Counted from the stretch's first letter, positions 11,018-22,712 are shown. The stretch is DNA of 64,000 nt from Lycium barbarum (GCF_019175385.1 NC_083339.1:76714307-76778306), one strand, 5' to 3'. Numbers and translations: made by a program. Notes: a model not told the origin generated them from the sequence alone.

Positions 11018-12427
11018 TCACTTCATAATTCATCTTCAACAATTGTGAATTAGAGAGAGAAGTTCAAGCCATGGCAGCTCACGTTCATGGCTGTGCAAGA
11101 TTGAGCTTATGATTTTGATAAAAAAAATTAGAATTCTAAGTTGTTCTAAACATTCAAGCATTTAGCAACGTGAATTAATCCTTGGGGCAGCAATAACGTT
11201 TGTTATTTGAATCCACAAATTTCAGTAACGTTAAGGAGCCAAGCTCGTTAAGGTAAGATTTAATTCTCTCTTACATGTTTTAGAGGTGGTTTGGACTTTG
11301 TATAATTTGGTAGATGTGAAATTGGATGTAAGAAATGGTGTGTGTTGATGCTAGGGTTCTGTTTGGGGGCGTTGGGGCTGTCCTAATCTAATAATGATGC
11401 GTTAATTTTAACTAGTGTTGTCATTGTTGTTGTCATGGATTATATGATGAAAGTGAAGGAATTTGATGGTTAAAGTTGAAGTTGTATTTATTTAGTGGGC
11501 TGTCTTAAGAACTTGTTGTGATATTAAGGTAATTTTCTTGTGTATGAATAACTGATTTTGTTGTCGTGTATCTGCTGATGCAATTTACAAATTTGGATGA
11601 AAGGAGTGTATGAGATATCGTATACGAAGCGTCTGTGGTCTGCTTGGCGTATTCTTAGATGTTCGTGAGATTACTGTGCATTGTGTTGTTGTAATTGTTG
11701 GACTGTTATAAGGTCGTTTCGATGAAGTGTCATGGCTATAGATTATTAAGAATAACTCGAATATGTCGTAGTCGTTAGGTTAACTATTGTTGAATATTGT
11801 AATGTGTGGGCTGACTGGAATGTTATGCGGGCCATTCGGAGTATCCTTGAATCTTGTCTTGGCTAGTCTTGATATAGTACTTTAACGTGTGCTTGTTGAT
11901 GTTGACTTGGTTGTTTGATAGTTAGCTTGAGTATGAGGGAAATGAACAATATAGGGGAAATGCCGCCCAATTTTCTAGAAATAAGCTACTAACGTTGGAA
12001 TACGTTTTGAACCTTTCCGTAGCTTAACCATAGTTCTTAACGTCTTAATATAGGTTAAGACGCTTCGGGCAGCGTATACGTATTGTATCACGGATAAGCG
12101 TTAAAGGTATGTAAAGCTATCCTTTCTTTCTTTTGGCATGATTTATATGAAATGAACAAATGACGAATGTATAAGCTCATATTCTTAGAGACACTAGGAT
12201 GGCTATTTCCTTGACTTCCGTAAGCTATTTCATATTATCTTGATACGTGTCTATGATTCCTGAGGTTCCATTTGATATAATCCATATTGACATTCCAAGG
12301 GTACTTGACATGACTGTCGACTTTGATACTCAAATGTTAGATCATTCTACTTATTCTATTGAGTCTTAGATAATGATTTAGTTTGCATATAGTTGCTCAC
12401 TACTCTGCTCGTGCATGCTGTTATTAT

Positions 12428-12514
12428 ATCTTTCACCGAGTCCCGGGCCGGGTATGTTTTCGTGCACAGTTTCACTGCATTGTTCACCGAGTCCCTCACT
12501 AGAGGGCCGGGTAC

Positions 12515-12554
<40 letters not shown>

Positions 12555-12640
12555 ATGATGATGGCACCGGGTCCCAGGATGGGCCGCGCATTGTATACAT
12601 GTATACAACTTATTCACCGAGTCCATAATGGGCCGGATAT
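12428..12640 (+). repeat. Hairpin repeats in Tk3 LTR
   Basis: Units of CACCGAGTCC...GGGCCGGGTA with self-complementary centres (CCCTC with GAGGG and others) flank a TA tract. This is the same order as in the Tk1 and N11 LTRs. Confidence 0.6.
12517..12551 (+). repeat. (TA)n microsatellite
   Basis: About 35 bp of TA after GGGCCGGGTACGG, roughly half as long as the tract at the same LTR position in Tk1. Confidence 0.9.
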
Positions 12641-12772
12641 GTTATATGACATAGCTATGCATGATTTCATTTCATAAGGCACATGTACAGTGATTTCTAG
12701 ATTGTCATACTTGTCTCCTGTAATCTCTATTTCAATCAAGATCCTCTTTATTGTATTTCATGCTTTATATAC

Positions 12773-12830
12773 TCAGTACATATCTCGTACTGACCCCCTT
12801 TCTTCGGGGGGCTGCGTTTCATGCCCGCAG
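12773..12830 (+). promoter_or_regulatory. Three-stem LTR module, copy 2
   Basis: All three stems are perfect: TCAGTAC with GTACTGA, CCCCC with GGGGG, CTGCG with CGCAG. TATATACTC lies directly upstream and GCAGGTAC at the end. Confidence 0.6.
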
Positions 12831-13082
12831 GTACGGATACTCGATTTGGTGATCCTCTAGCTTAGGACTTCTACTCAGCTGTCTTGCAGAACTCCATTGT
12901 TCCGGAGCCTAGACTTTTGGTACCGATCTTTTCATGTATATGTATGTTTATCCAGGGGTATGGCGGGGCCCTGTCCCGTCAATATTCACTATTGATACTC
13001 TTAGAGGTCTGTAGACATATGTGTAGGTTGTATATAAGTTCTGTTCAGCTGTGTCTATATGATTTGCTAAGCATATTCCTGT

Positions 13083-13195
13083 CTGTAGTGGCAGCCTTGT
13101 CGACTTGCGTATTGTATCGTATGTAGTGGCAGCCTTGTCGGCATGCGTATCATATTGTTTTGTAGTGGCAGCCTTGTCGGCTTGCGTATCGTATT
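13083..13195 (+). repeat. Short tandem repeats in Tk3 U5
   Basis: Three copies of a 37-50 bp unit containing GTGGCAGCCTTGTCGGC. Tk1 has one copy (about 2728), N5 has two (22925-22985, minus) and N11 has two (44035-44100), so copy number varies between insertions. Confidence 0.75.
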
Positions 13196-13381
13196 ACGTT
13201 TTGATTAGTTGAGACTCCTCAGGATACAGGTTATCAAATATATATGACGTTGTGAACCTTTAATGTTTTGGCAAGTTTTCATATTGTCTTTAGTTTCAGT
13301 CTAACTATATCTAACAGGTACGTATACGAGTGTCCAGCTCGGGCACTAGTCATGGCCCACGGGGTTGGGTCGTGACAAATG

Positions 13382-13393
13382 TGGTATCAGAGT
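13382..13393 (+). other. Tk3 primer-binding site (tRNA-iMet)
   Basis: TGGTATCAGAGT follows the LTR end by four bases. It matches 11 of 12 bases of the initiator-Met complement. Confidence 0.88.
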
Positions 13394-13436
13394 AGTTCAT
13401 CCTCGGAGTGTCTACAGACCGTGTCTAGTAGAGTCT

Positions 13437-13472
13437 TGTTTATCGGTGTGTTGTGCACCACATCTATAAACA
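13437..13472 (+). other. Kissing-loop candidate, Tk3
   Basis: Outer stem TGTTTAT with ATAAACA (7 bp, perfect), one unpaired base per side, inner stem GGTGTG with CACATC (one G-U), 8-nt loop TTGTGCAC. The loop exposes the self-complementary hexamer GTGCAC. It starts 44 nt after the PBS. The retroviral dimerisation analogy is established for HIV-1; its use here is inference. Confidence 0.62.
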
Positions 13473-13556
13473 GGAAGCTACAGGACATTTAGGATATTGT
13501 CTTCCCTTCCTACTCTAGATCGTGCGATAGAGCTATATTATCGGGATAATCCCTCC

Positions 13557-13579
13557 CTAACAGATTATTATGTTTACAG
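13557..13579 (+). other. Acceptor-like splice site before Tk3 gag
   Basis: A CTAAC branch-point-like string (13557-13561) lies 18 nt before TTTACAG, which abuts the gag start. Tk1 (3116-3138) and Tk8 (28238-28260) show the same arrangement. Confidence 0.45.
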
Positions 13580-13581
13580 CT

Positions 13582-14967
13582 ACACCTCCAAAAAAAGCGA
13601 CAGCTGCCCAGAAGGGCAAATCAGTAGCAGGAGATACTAGCCAGACTCGGAGAGTTACTAGGGCCCGTGGCCAATCTATACCTGAGATTGTACTTCAGTC
13701 GGCGCGTTCTGCTACACCGCCACCTCCAGAGGAGCTTAGAGCAGCAGCAGCTCCAGATCCGGGGGCAGCTCCACCGCCAGCTCCTGAGGCCCCAGTACCT
13801 GAGCCTCCAGCTCCTCAGCCAGGGGCGGAGGATAGGGCCATGAGAGATCCAGTTCAGCTGCTGACCAGATTAGTAGCAGGATAGGCTCGCAGGCACGGAC
13901 TAGGAGTTGACCATGCGGATAGATCTGATAGTTTGAGGGCTCGTGACTTCTTAAGTTGTAATGCTCCAGATTTTTTCGGGTCAAAGCCCGAGGATGATCC
14001 GCAGGAGTTTATTCGGCAGTTGCAGCGTACATTGAGGATAATCAAGGCTTCTGAGACAGAGTCTGTTGAGTTGGCCTCGTATCGGTTGCGTGATGTAGCA
14101 GTTAATTGGTATGAGTCGTGGGAATTATCTAGGGGCGAGGGTGCTCCTCCAGCAGTATGGGATGAGTTTGTGGAGGCCTTCCTTGGCCACTTCCTGCCTC
14201 CAGAGATGAGGCGAGCCAGAGTTGATAGATTCTTACATTTGAGACAGAATGGCAGGAGTGTTCGAGAATATAGTCTTGAGTTTGATTCGTTGGCTAGGTA
14301 TGCGCCTACTATTGTAGCTGATATGGCTGATAGAGTGCATCGTTATGTGATGGGGCTAGACCGTTATTTGATTGATGGCTGTATGGCAGTGGTTCTTTAG
14401 CTGGGTATGGATATTGCTCAGGTACAGGCATATGCACAGGGGGTAGAGGATCGACACAGAGGACGTCAGCCAGATAGAGATTACGATAGAGGCCAGCATA
14501 AGAGGGCTAGATCGGCTAGTTATCCTGGTGAGTTTTGAGGCAGGCAACCTCAGCAGTATATTAGATATTCTTTGCAGCCAGCACGGAGTGCACCCCCACA
14601 GTTTACAGGTAGGAGATTTGACAGTACAGGGTATTCAGGAGCCGGTCAGAGGTCCAAGGCTTCAGGTTCACAGGTGAACAGGGGTTCGAGTCAGTGGAGG
14701 CCACCTTTACCTCGGTGTTCTCGGTGTGGTAGGCTCCATTCTGGGGAATGCCATCTTGCTACAGGTGCTTGTTTTTCTTGCGGCTGTCAAGGCCATGTTA
14801 TGAGAGAGTGTCTGTATAGGGGTGGTCCGGGTGGTATGGCTCAACCTATTGGGTTGGTTGCTGGTTTATCTTCTTCTGTAGCTATGCGCCCTATGGGGCA
14901 GGGTATTCAGACACCAGCAGGCCGTGGCAGAGGTCATGGCGGAGCTTCCAGTTCTAGCGGTCCTTAG
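13582..14967 (+). pseudogene. Tk3 gag relic
   Basis: The expected ATG is ACA here; an in-frame ATG 12 bases upstream (13570) overlaps the acceptor-like site. The product has a basic N-terminus, a proline/alanine linker, the Gag core (FFGSKPEDDPQEF, WYESWELSRGE, YSLEFDSLARYAP) and two zinc knuckles near 14720-14820 ([12 protein letters not shown] and CFSCGCQGHVMREC, the second a complete CCHC). Four in-frame stops occur: TAG 13882, TAG 14398, TGA 14536 and TAG 14965. All are explained by C to T in CAG or CGA, and there is no frameshift. The frame runs on into protease and RT, as expected of one polyprotein. Confidence 0.9.
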
Positions 14968-15929
14968 AACCACATATATGCTTTGGCTAGTAGACAAGAT
15001 CAGGAGGCGTCACCGAATGTGGTTACAGGTATATTATCGATTTTCTCTCGGGACGTATATGCATTGATAGATCCAGGCTCCACCTTATCATATATATCTC
15101 CCTTTGTTGCTAGTAGAATCGGAATAGAACCTGAGTTAATAGAACCATTTGAGGTACCTACACCGATAGGAGATTCTATCATAGCAAAGCAAGTATATAG
15201 AGCTTGTTCGGTGATTATATATAGTCGTCATACCGTGGCAGATCTGATAGATTTAGATATGATGAAGTTTGATGTTATTATGGGTATGTTGGATTGGTTA
15301 GCTTCTTGTTATGCTAACGTTGATTGTCGAGAAAAGATAGTCCGATTTCAGTTCCCAGGGGAGCCGGTTATAGAGTGGATAGGGAATACAGCATCGCCGA
15401 GGGGTAAGTTTATTTCATACCTCGAGGCAAGGAAGATGGTTAGAAAGGGTTATATTTATTATCTGGTTCGTGTGCATGACTTGAAAGCAGAGGTACCGAC
15501 TCTTCAGTCAGTCCCGATAGTTAATGAATTTCCAGATGTATTTCCAGACGAACTTCCAGGTCTTCCTCCTGAGCGGGAGATAGAGTTTACTATAGATGTA
15601 TTGCCAGATATTCAACCCATATCTATTCCTCCTTATAGAATGGCACCTACAGAGCTGAAGGAGTTAAAAGAGCAATTGAGGGACTTATTAGAAAAGGGCT
15701 TCATCAGGCCCAACACATCACCTTGGGGAGCACCGGTACGGTTTGTGAGAAAGAAGGACGGGTCGCTGCGGATGTGTATTGATTATAGGCAGCTGAATAA
15801 AGTAACAATAAAGAATAGATATCCCCTCCCCAAGATTGATGATTTATTTGACCAGTTGCAGGGTGCTAAATGCTTTTCGAAAATAGACTTGCGGTCAGGC
15901 TATCATCAGGTGCGGGTAAAGGAGGCAGA
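14968..15929 (+). pseudogene. Tk3 protease and partial reverse transcriptase
   Basis: This continues the gag frame after the TAG at 14965. The protease active-site region reads [12 protein letters not shown] (near 15062-15097). A 3-base insertion turns the usual [11 protein letters not shown] into [12 protein letters not shown] near 15290. The RT begins with [14 protein letters not shown] and runs through [32 protein letters not shown] to [18 protein letters not shown]4 is inserted there, before the catalytic block, so RT function is impossible. The rest of pol is not found beyond N4. Confidence 0.9.
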
Positions 15930-16849
15930 TGATAGCAGCCATGGAAGCTCAACTCCATTGAAGGACAAGGAAATGTTATGTCAAGATCAACAAGCTTCAA
16001 TTAGCAATAAAAAAATTATCTTGTGATGGCAGAAGACCTCCAGCCCTATTCAGAATTTTTCCTCAAGTCTTACACCTATTTGGAGGCCTAAATTAAAGTC
16101 CAAAGTGAGATGAAATGAGGCCCAAATCAGCCCCAAAAGAAGACGTTTCCAGCAGCCCAAATTGGCCCAAATATTAGTTTCTAGAATAAATATTTAATTG
16201 TTGTTTTAATCTATGTTGACTTGCATTGGTCCAAGTGTGGGTAGTCTTCTAGGTTGTTTTAATCTATGTTGACTACATTGGTCCTAGTGTGGGAAGTCTT
16301 CTATGTTTCTGGGGATGATAATTCCCATTTATTTATATTTTGACTAGTTCCTTCCTTTACAACTATATAAAGGGGTGATTGTCATTCATTGTAAATGAGA
16401 TTTTGAAGAATATATTATATTGAGAGTTCTTTTGAACCTTTGTGGCATTACTTTAGGATTTATCTTTCAACCTAACTAGTTCTTAGTTCAAGGTAGTAAG
16501 ATAATTTCTTCTTTGATATCTTTGATTTCTTTTTGGTATTCTTTCGAAGGCGATTAGTTCTAAATACTAATTGTTGTCTTAAGTTACTCATAAAGCGGTC
16601 GGGATCCGAATCTACTGTTTTTGATTTGTTATCTCAAGTAAAGGCGTTAGATTTCTTCCTATAAATCTATATGTTGTTACTTGGATCTTGTCAAGACTTT
16701 AGAACTTACGTTCTTGGAAATTCGTGGATTGTTCCTTCGAATTTCCCATATCTTTTATTTTCTAGTTTTTAGATTCTTTTCTATATTTGCTTCCGCACTT
16801 CTTATATTTTAATTATAAGTTTGGGATCTCCCTAACCTCGTTGTTATCA
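15930..16849 (+). mobile_element. N4 5' LTR
   Basis: It starts TGATAGCAGCC and ends TTGTTATCA, two bases before the PBS. It contains a 53-bp tandem duplication (16201 and 16254, TTGTTTTAATCTATGTTGAC) and a TATATAAAGG-type TATA at 16364-16373. Confidence 0.85.
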
Positions 16850-16851
16850 AG

Positions 16852-16863
16852 TGGTATCAGAGC
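16852..16863 (+). other. N4 primer-binding site (tRNA-iMet)
   Basis: TGGTATCAGAGC matches the initiator-Met complement exactly. The stretch to 17060 is an A-rich leader with poly(A) runs at about 16926 and 16971. Confidence 0.9.
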
Positions 16864-17060
16864 GGTTCTATCAAGATTCCGTTCTTGATAATCTTGGGGA
16901 TTTCTTGAAAAAAAGAAAAGAGCAAAAAAAAAAAAAAAAACTGTAGCAGTGAACAGTGACGAGAAAAAAAAAAGGAAAAAAAAAGTTGGGTGTTTGCTAG
17001 TAAAGAAACTTACCTACGATGGGAATACTATATGGAGCATATATTTGCTTGTAACAATTT

Positions 17061-17933
17061 TTGGGAGATGGAAAAATTGGATTGAAATTACGGAAATTAG
17101 TCGATGATTATCGTAACCCTCATTGGGTGAAATTTAATCGGCTACTTTTGACGTGGAGTGATTTAAAGGAGGAATTGAGGCGCATTCATTCTATAACACT
17201 GTCCCAAGATGAAGCTAACTCCAAAAGTCCTATTCGTTCCAATAATCTGGTTAAGTATGTAATCTTCCAAGAGGAGTCAAGTTGTGAACAAAAGAGTGAC
17301 TCTTCATCATGTGTAACTTCTCTTACACTAACAGAAGTTCCTAAACCTCCAGAAAAAAGAGAAGATGAGAGAATAAAAGAACTGAGTGAAAAAGAAAATT
17401 ATAAGGAAGAGAGATACAAAATTGGGTGGAGTAAAGGAGTGCAAAATGGCAACTCAAGAGAGGAAAAAGGAATGTTTCAGTTGAGAAAAGCGAGTGAGTT
17501 GTCACAAGATAAGAATGGAGAGAAAAACAAAAGCACGAGTGAAAAGAATGAGAGTGAAGGCAAAGATGTTAGAACAAAAAGTGTTCTGTTACAAGAAATG
17601 AGTGAATCAAAAGAGAGCTTAAGTGAGAATGGTTCTTGTTTATCTTCTAACCTCCACACTCTTTGTCTTTCTAGTGTTTTTGAATCTACATTGCAGGTTT
17701 CGGAACAAGCGCCCATGCGGTCTTTAGAACAGCAAAGAAAAGAGATAAAGATCTTATGTTGCCAAGAAGATTCCGCAAAATTTTCAAGTGCTACATCACA
17801 TGTAGACCAAGGTAGAAGATCCTTTAAGGAAGCAACTTGTGGCAAAATGGCTAAACCTAATACATTATGTGCTTTAAAAGCCACTGAATGTGAAGGAATT
17901 GTAGGTAAGAGTTATGATAATTCAATTTTTTGA
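17061..17933 (+). CDS. N4 ORF1: charged gag-like remnant
   Basis: A 290-codon ORF between the N4 leader and ORF2. The first 50 residues include WVKFNRLLLTWSDLKEELRRI, which resembles the TWxxLKxELRxRF segment of gypsy Gag cores. After that the protein is low-complexity and strongly charged (runs of E, K and S), with no zinc knuckle and no protease motif. The start is the first ATG of the open frame and may not be used. It may be a remnant of a gag, or a protein whose selection has been relaxed. No function can be assigned beyond this weak resemblance. Confidence 0.5.
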   Translation: MGDGKIGLKLRKLVDDYRNPHWVKFNRLLLTWSDLKEELRRIHSITLSQDEANSKSPIRSNNLVKYVIFQEESSCEQKSDSSSCVTSLTLTEVPKPPEKREDERIKELSEKENYKEERYKIGWSKGVQNGNSREEKGMFQLRKASELSQDKNGEKNKSTSEKNESEGKDVRTKSVLLQEMSESKESLSENGSCLSSNLHTLCLSSVFESTLQVSEQAPMRSLEQQRKEIKILCCQEDSAKFSSATSHVDQGRRSFKEATCGKMAKPNTLCALKATECEGIVGKSYDNSIF

Positions 17934-18084
17934 ATCTGTTGTTTCATCACATATGGATGAGAGTTATGCTCCTTGTTTAGGTCATTCTTTATTTGACTCT
18001 AGTGATGTAGTTGTTGATAAGAACTCATTCATGTCTAATGTGCACTATGCTAGTAGTCTTTTAGTTGTAGCAATGTAAGGGGAT

Positions 18085-18678
18085 ATGACTAATCTCATTA
18101 GTCAAGGTTTTAAATTGTGTCATAACCCATTGTGGGATAATAATAAAGATGAGTTTGCAGTTTATTTTTGTCCACTATGGGATACCAATGAAGGAAGAAA
18201 AGATGGTGAAATTCCCAATGAAGATAATGAGACACATGAAGCTTTTGGTGTCTTAGATATTAAGGAAGTTGAGCTAAATGCAAGATATAGTTGCTCAAGT
18301 GTGGAAAAGGATAAGTGCTCACATATTGCTAATTTCACAATATCTTTATCTTGTTTCGTCGATCCTTTTTTGAAGGTTTATTCCAAGCCACTTCTTGTGG
18401 AAATTACTTTTGATCCATATCTTGATTATGGTATATCTAATGGTGAGGTCAAATTATTTAGCAAGAGCAAATATGGTATGTTTTCCTTGTATTCATACGC
18501 TTTTGGTCTAGCTAATGACCCTCTGCAGTTTAAAGAGCTTATCAATTGTGTTTTTAGTACTTGTGTTGGTGATTACATTTTCCTGTTAGCTGATGTTATA
18601 CTTGGACATTTAAAAGGAGTGTTTGTGCATAAAAATAATAACTGGATTAAATGGTTGCATGGTCACTACCTTGTGTAA
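18085..18678 (+). pseudogene. N4 ORF2: degenerate reverse-transcriptase fragment
   Basis: A 197-codon ORF. Its C-terminal part follows the gypsy RT palm: FSKSKYGMFSLYSYAFGLAN corresponds to [19 protein letters not shown] in R2, and QFKELINCVF corresponds to [10 protein letters not shown]. At the catalytic block, where R2 has [11 protein letters not shown], this ORF has FLLADVILGHL, so the YxDD pair is lost. The N-terminal half is not recognisable. The frame has stayed open for about 600 bp although the enzyme must be inactive. It is either a chance survivor or a domain kept for something other than catalysis. Confidence 0.6.
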
Positions 18679-18744
18679 TCATACCAAGTGGTTGTTGTGT
18701 TTTTCTACTTATTGTGATTATCATGTTGGTTGCAGGAAAATATC

Positions 18745-18872
18745 AAGATTCAAGGACGAGAATCATCTTTAAGAGAGGAAGAATGATAGCAACCATGAAG
18801 GCTCAAATGCATTAAATAGCAAATAAGGTCACCACTAAGATTCGAGACGAATCTTCTTTAAGAGGGGGAGAA
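18745..18872 (+). repeat. Duplicated PPT and LTR-start segment in N4
   Basis: The real PPT TAAGAGGGGGAGAA (18859-18872) abuts the 3' LTR. A degenerate copy, TTTAAGAGAGGAAGAA plus about 30 bp of LTR start (TGATAGCAACCATG), lies 89 bp upstream (LTR-like start at 18784). Confidence 0.75.
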
Positions 18873-19385
18873 TGATAGTAGCCATGGAAGCTCAACTCCA
18901 TTGAAGGACAAGGAAATGTTATGTCAAGATCAACGGGCTTCAATTAGCAATAAAAAAATTGTCTTGTGATGGCAGAAGACCTCCAGCCCTATTCAGATTT
19001 TTTCCTCAAGTCTTACACCTATTTGGAGGCCCAAATTAAAGTCCAAAGTGAGATGAAATGAGCCCCAAATCAGCCCCAAAAGAAGAAGTTTCCAGCAGCC
19101 CAAATTGGCCCAAATATTAGTTTCTAGAATAAATATTTAATTGTTGTTTTAATTTATGTTGACTTGCATTGGTCCAAGTGTGGGTAGTCTTCTAGGTTGT
19201 TTTAATCTATGTTGACTACATTGGTCCTAGTGTGGGAAGTCTTCAATGTTTCTAGGGAAAATAATTCCCATTTATTTCTATTTTGACTAGTTCCTTCCTT
19301 TACAACTATATAAAGGGGTGATTGTCATTCATTGTAAATGAGATTTTGAAGAATATATTATATTGAGAGTTCTTTTGAACCTTTG
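18873..19385 (+). mobile_element. N4 3' LTR, truncated
   Basis: Starts TGATAGTAGCC after the PPT and matches the first 513 bp or so of the 5' LTR, including the 53-bp tandem duplication (19144, 19197). Homology ends at CTTTG (19385); the following bases belong to N5. Confidence 0.85.
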
Positions 19386-22300
19386 CGTATCCTTAGCGTC
19401 ATTTAACTAGTCTTCATGCTTTACCTTGCATTCTCCTCTCGTATCATACAATTGGTATCGGGGTAAATCTTTGGCTCAACCATGGCCATGTCCTATTTGC
19501 CCAAAGTACTAATTCTATCTCAGTAATTTGGCTCAAACCATCTTACGCCTTTCCTTAATGTACCCAAAATATCTCAACCACATTGTTATTACTGGATTCT
19601 TACTCTTCTTATCAAGTACTCACTTGTTCTCATTCTTAGCATAAAATTATTCGTAGGTTGCATAACTATTCTTGTACAGCTTGTACATAATATATCCAAT
19701 CTTAGTCATAGTCTTTTCTTCTCCTGGTTCATTATGCTTTACATAACTCATTCGTACTAAAACTCGCTCGTAGCCTATCTTGTCATACTCCTTTCCCTTC
19801 CTTTGTTCACCCTTTTGATTTTCCCATATCCTACTATAGGAGATTTTCTATCCCTTCCCTTTGCTACTTATAAGTCGCAACATCATTAGCGCATAACTCT
19901 ATTGCCAAATCTTAGCCTCTAATCTAGTATTGCATCGCTATCTTTTACAATATCTCTTAAGTTACTCGTTACCATTCTCCTGGCGTATTCTTTCTTTTCG
20001 TAAGCATCCACTTTTAGTGTCATATTATTCAAGATCTTTACAGATAATCCTCGGTATTGTCTCAAATACCATCCTGACTTTTATCCGTTTATTAGCAGGC
20101 TTTCAGATCTTACTAACTTGTTTCAGCAAGGGATCTCACTTTGAGTTTAAGCATCCATATCAAATATATTGTAGTGTCAATTGTTTCCTTCTTATACTTG
20201 CATTTCTCTCACACCCGCTTCCCCCCTTTAGGGTGTACTTATACCATTATCTGTTTATATTCCGCCCTACGTCCCTATTTCCAATCTCAAAATCATCTGA
20301 TCCCCTTTTTTTTTCAACTCACTTGGCATACTGTACCATATCCATATCTTTTCTTTATAATTTATGACTTTGATTATCCACGTACGAAACCTTAAAAAAA
20401 TCGTGAAGCGACGAGAACCTTTCCATATATAGTATAAAATCTCATCTGACCATCTGTACTCGAGTAATGCAACCCATGTAGCTACTCATCCAAGGCCACA
20501 TTCCACTCACTCCAATCGATAATTATTTAGTACTTGTAGTCGTCCCAAATTCTCAATCAAGTAGCACTTATATTCTGATGATAAGTGTCCAAAGTTCTCT
20601 TATAACATTTTCTTTACCCCAACCTATATCATCTACTTCCTCTAATAAATTCACAATACCTCATTTGTTCCTCAGGCCTACAGTCCTTATCCTTTAAGGA
20701 TTTCTCTATCTCCGAGGTGAAGTCATATACACGCAGTACCCCTTTATGCCTCATGCCCTTTTTCCTTTGTTGTGTACCCAACGCTGACTACTAACTTACT
20801 CAAAATCATATCAAGTTCGTCTTAATAATGGTATTATCTTATCACCTTGTCGTCGTACTACATCTTTAAGTTCGTATCTATATATTTCCCTTTTTATTTT
20901 CTACTCGTACTCAATTAATTACGTCTATCTTGGGTGATTCCTTTAGTATTCCCTTACCATTTCTCCAGTCTATGTCCATCTTTTATTCTGTGCACGAGGA
21001 ATCTCATGCTACCTCTGTATCCTTCGGAAAACTCTACTCCTGCATAATCCCTTTCTCATTTTCATAACGTTTTCTGTTCATCCCTATATGTTCTTATCAT
21101 ACTAGTCATTTTCTAGCACTCATTCTACCTCGTTGCTCATCTTTCTGTAGAAAGTCTTTCAGAATCCCGTCACTTATATTACTCATGTCCTCTGCTATGT
21201 CATAACCTGTTACTATACTGTTATCTCGCTTTCTTCTTATTTCCTTCTTTCAATTAACTCCTTCTTCTCTTGTGCTCGCTATCATTTCCGTTGTCACATA
21301 ATCTTTATTCTGAACTTTCCCTATAGAAGAACTTTATAAGTCTTTCTTATTCGTTCTATAGCTCGCTTTTCCGTTTCACACTTGCCTTTATACTCTAGTG
21401 ACATAGATCACGTCATATCTTTTAGTCACTTCCTCACTAGGCTTTACTCATTTTCATAACAATTCTTATTATATTCACATTATATCCTGTTCGTAGTCAA
21501 TCCTATAGTATAACACTTCTTAACCTTATTCACGATTCTTACTATGGTTTAACTACACTCTGTGGAGTAGGCGTACTTAACCTTTTTACCCCTTCTGATC
21601 AATCTTAGCCTTAATACCTCACAGACTGTCTTATCAATACCTTCATATTCTTCACAATTCTTCCTCCTCCGTACTCTTGTCTCAATCATACTATTACTCC
21701 TTTTAACTATAAACTCGTCGTAATTTATCCCTGCTGGTCAATTCAGTTGATACCTCAATATAACGCTCTATTAAGATTTTCCAGCCTCTTCTAAATCATC
21801 TCTTAGTATCACAAGCCCTTCCAAATTATCCTAGCATTTCTTTTTACCATATCGATATCGACCTCATAATTACTATTACTATCAATTCAACAGTCAACTT
21901 TATTCCTCGAAGTCAGACTTGCAACTTGGTCAAATCCTATCATTAATGTTGACACGACCTTTCAATACATATTATGAACTAATATCTCATTCCCTTTTTA
22001 TTTCTAGGAAAGTTTTGGCGGAGTTTCCTCTGTATTTCTTACTACCCCAAAACCTGCACGCAGGAAATACCAACAATGCCTCACAGGGCCAACATATATA
22101 TATATGTATATATTATATCGTATCATAGCCGCACAGGGCTCCCTATATCAATAACAGTATGAAAATGATGAACTTACCTCGTATGTCCAACTCGAACTGT
22201 ACCTGTTACACTTTCCTGTTTACTTTCCCTTTTAATCTTTAACTGCAGGTTTCAATCATACTTGCAACATTCATACCGTATCTGACATATACCCTGCTTG

Positions 22301-22633
22301 CCTATCTTTTTACTGATTCGTTCAGCTTCTTCTGTTCACACTTTATAACTGAACTTATCATCAATATACAATCCATTTTCTTACTATACTTACAATAACT
22401 TACCTTGATGATAACCAGTCGCCATTCTGTATATACAATTTCTGATAACGTAACCTCAATGAAATATTAGCCTCTGTAACTCCTAGTAGCATTATTTACC
22501 TTCTCTTGTCGACACCATTCTCCTGCTGAAATCAAAGGTCAGTAAATAAGGGATATCATTTCCTATCTATTGGCTCTATCGCACGATCTAGAGTAAGAAG
22601 GAAAGGTAACATCCTAAATGTTTTGTAGCTTCC

Positions 22634-22669
22634 TGTATATAGATATGGTGCACAACAAACCGATAAACA
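22634..22669 (-). other. Kissing-loop candidate, N5
   Basis: Minus strand: outer arms TGTTTAT and ATATACA (one mismatch), inner arms GGTTTG and CATATC (one mismatch), loop TTGTGCAC with palindromic GTGCAC. The stem has decayed more than the loop. Confidence 0.55.
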
Positions 22670-22712
22670 AGACTCTACTAGACACGGTCTGTAGACACTC
22701 CGAGGATGAACT

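Larger units (their letters stand above)
10842..13377 (+). mobile_element. Tk3 LTR, 5' end missing
   Basis: It aligns with the complete LTRs at 41831-44306 and 22729-25522 but starts about 180 bp in, at CCATGATTGG. It contains a candidate promoter (10957-10990), a strong donor-like AAGGTAAGAT near 11250, the GGTATGT box (12107), hairpin repeats, a TA tract, the three-stem module and the end GGTCGTGACA. No coding content is visible across its length. Confidence 0.88.
15930..19385 (+). mobile_element. N4: non-autonomous LTR element inserted in Tk3 RT
   Basis: Two LTRs in direct orientation (15930-16849; 18873-19385, truncated), a PBS and a PPT define an LTR element with about 2 kb of interior. 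Only two short ORFs are present: no protease, no active RT, no RNase H, no integrase. The LTR overlap shows about 15 differences in about 510 bp by eye, so it is not very recent. The second LTR stops at 19385 against the interior of N5, so no target duplication can be read. It would need proteins from another gypsy element. Confidence 0.85.

Noticed and set aside
13382..13393. tRNA gene traces (TGGTATCAGAGC)
   Set aside because: Only the 12-base complement of a tRNA 3' end is present; these are primer-binding sites.
17477..17884. 135-codon minus-strand ORF in N4
   Set aside because: Antisense shadow of ORF1 with no motif; codons mirror the charged sense frame.
19930..20395. 145-codon hydrophobic ORF resembling a membrane protein
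   Set aside because: Pyrimidine-rich reverse of the gene-free N5 interior; hydrophobicity follows from T-rich codons.
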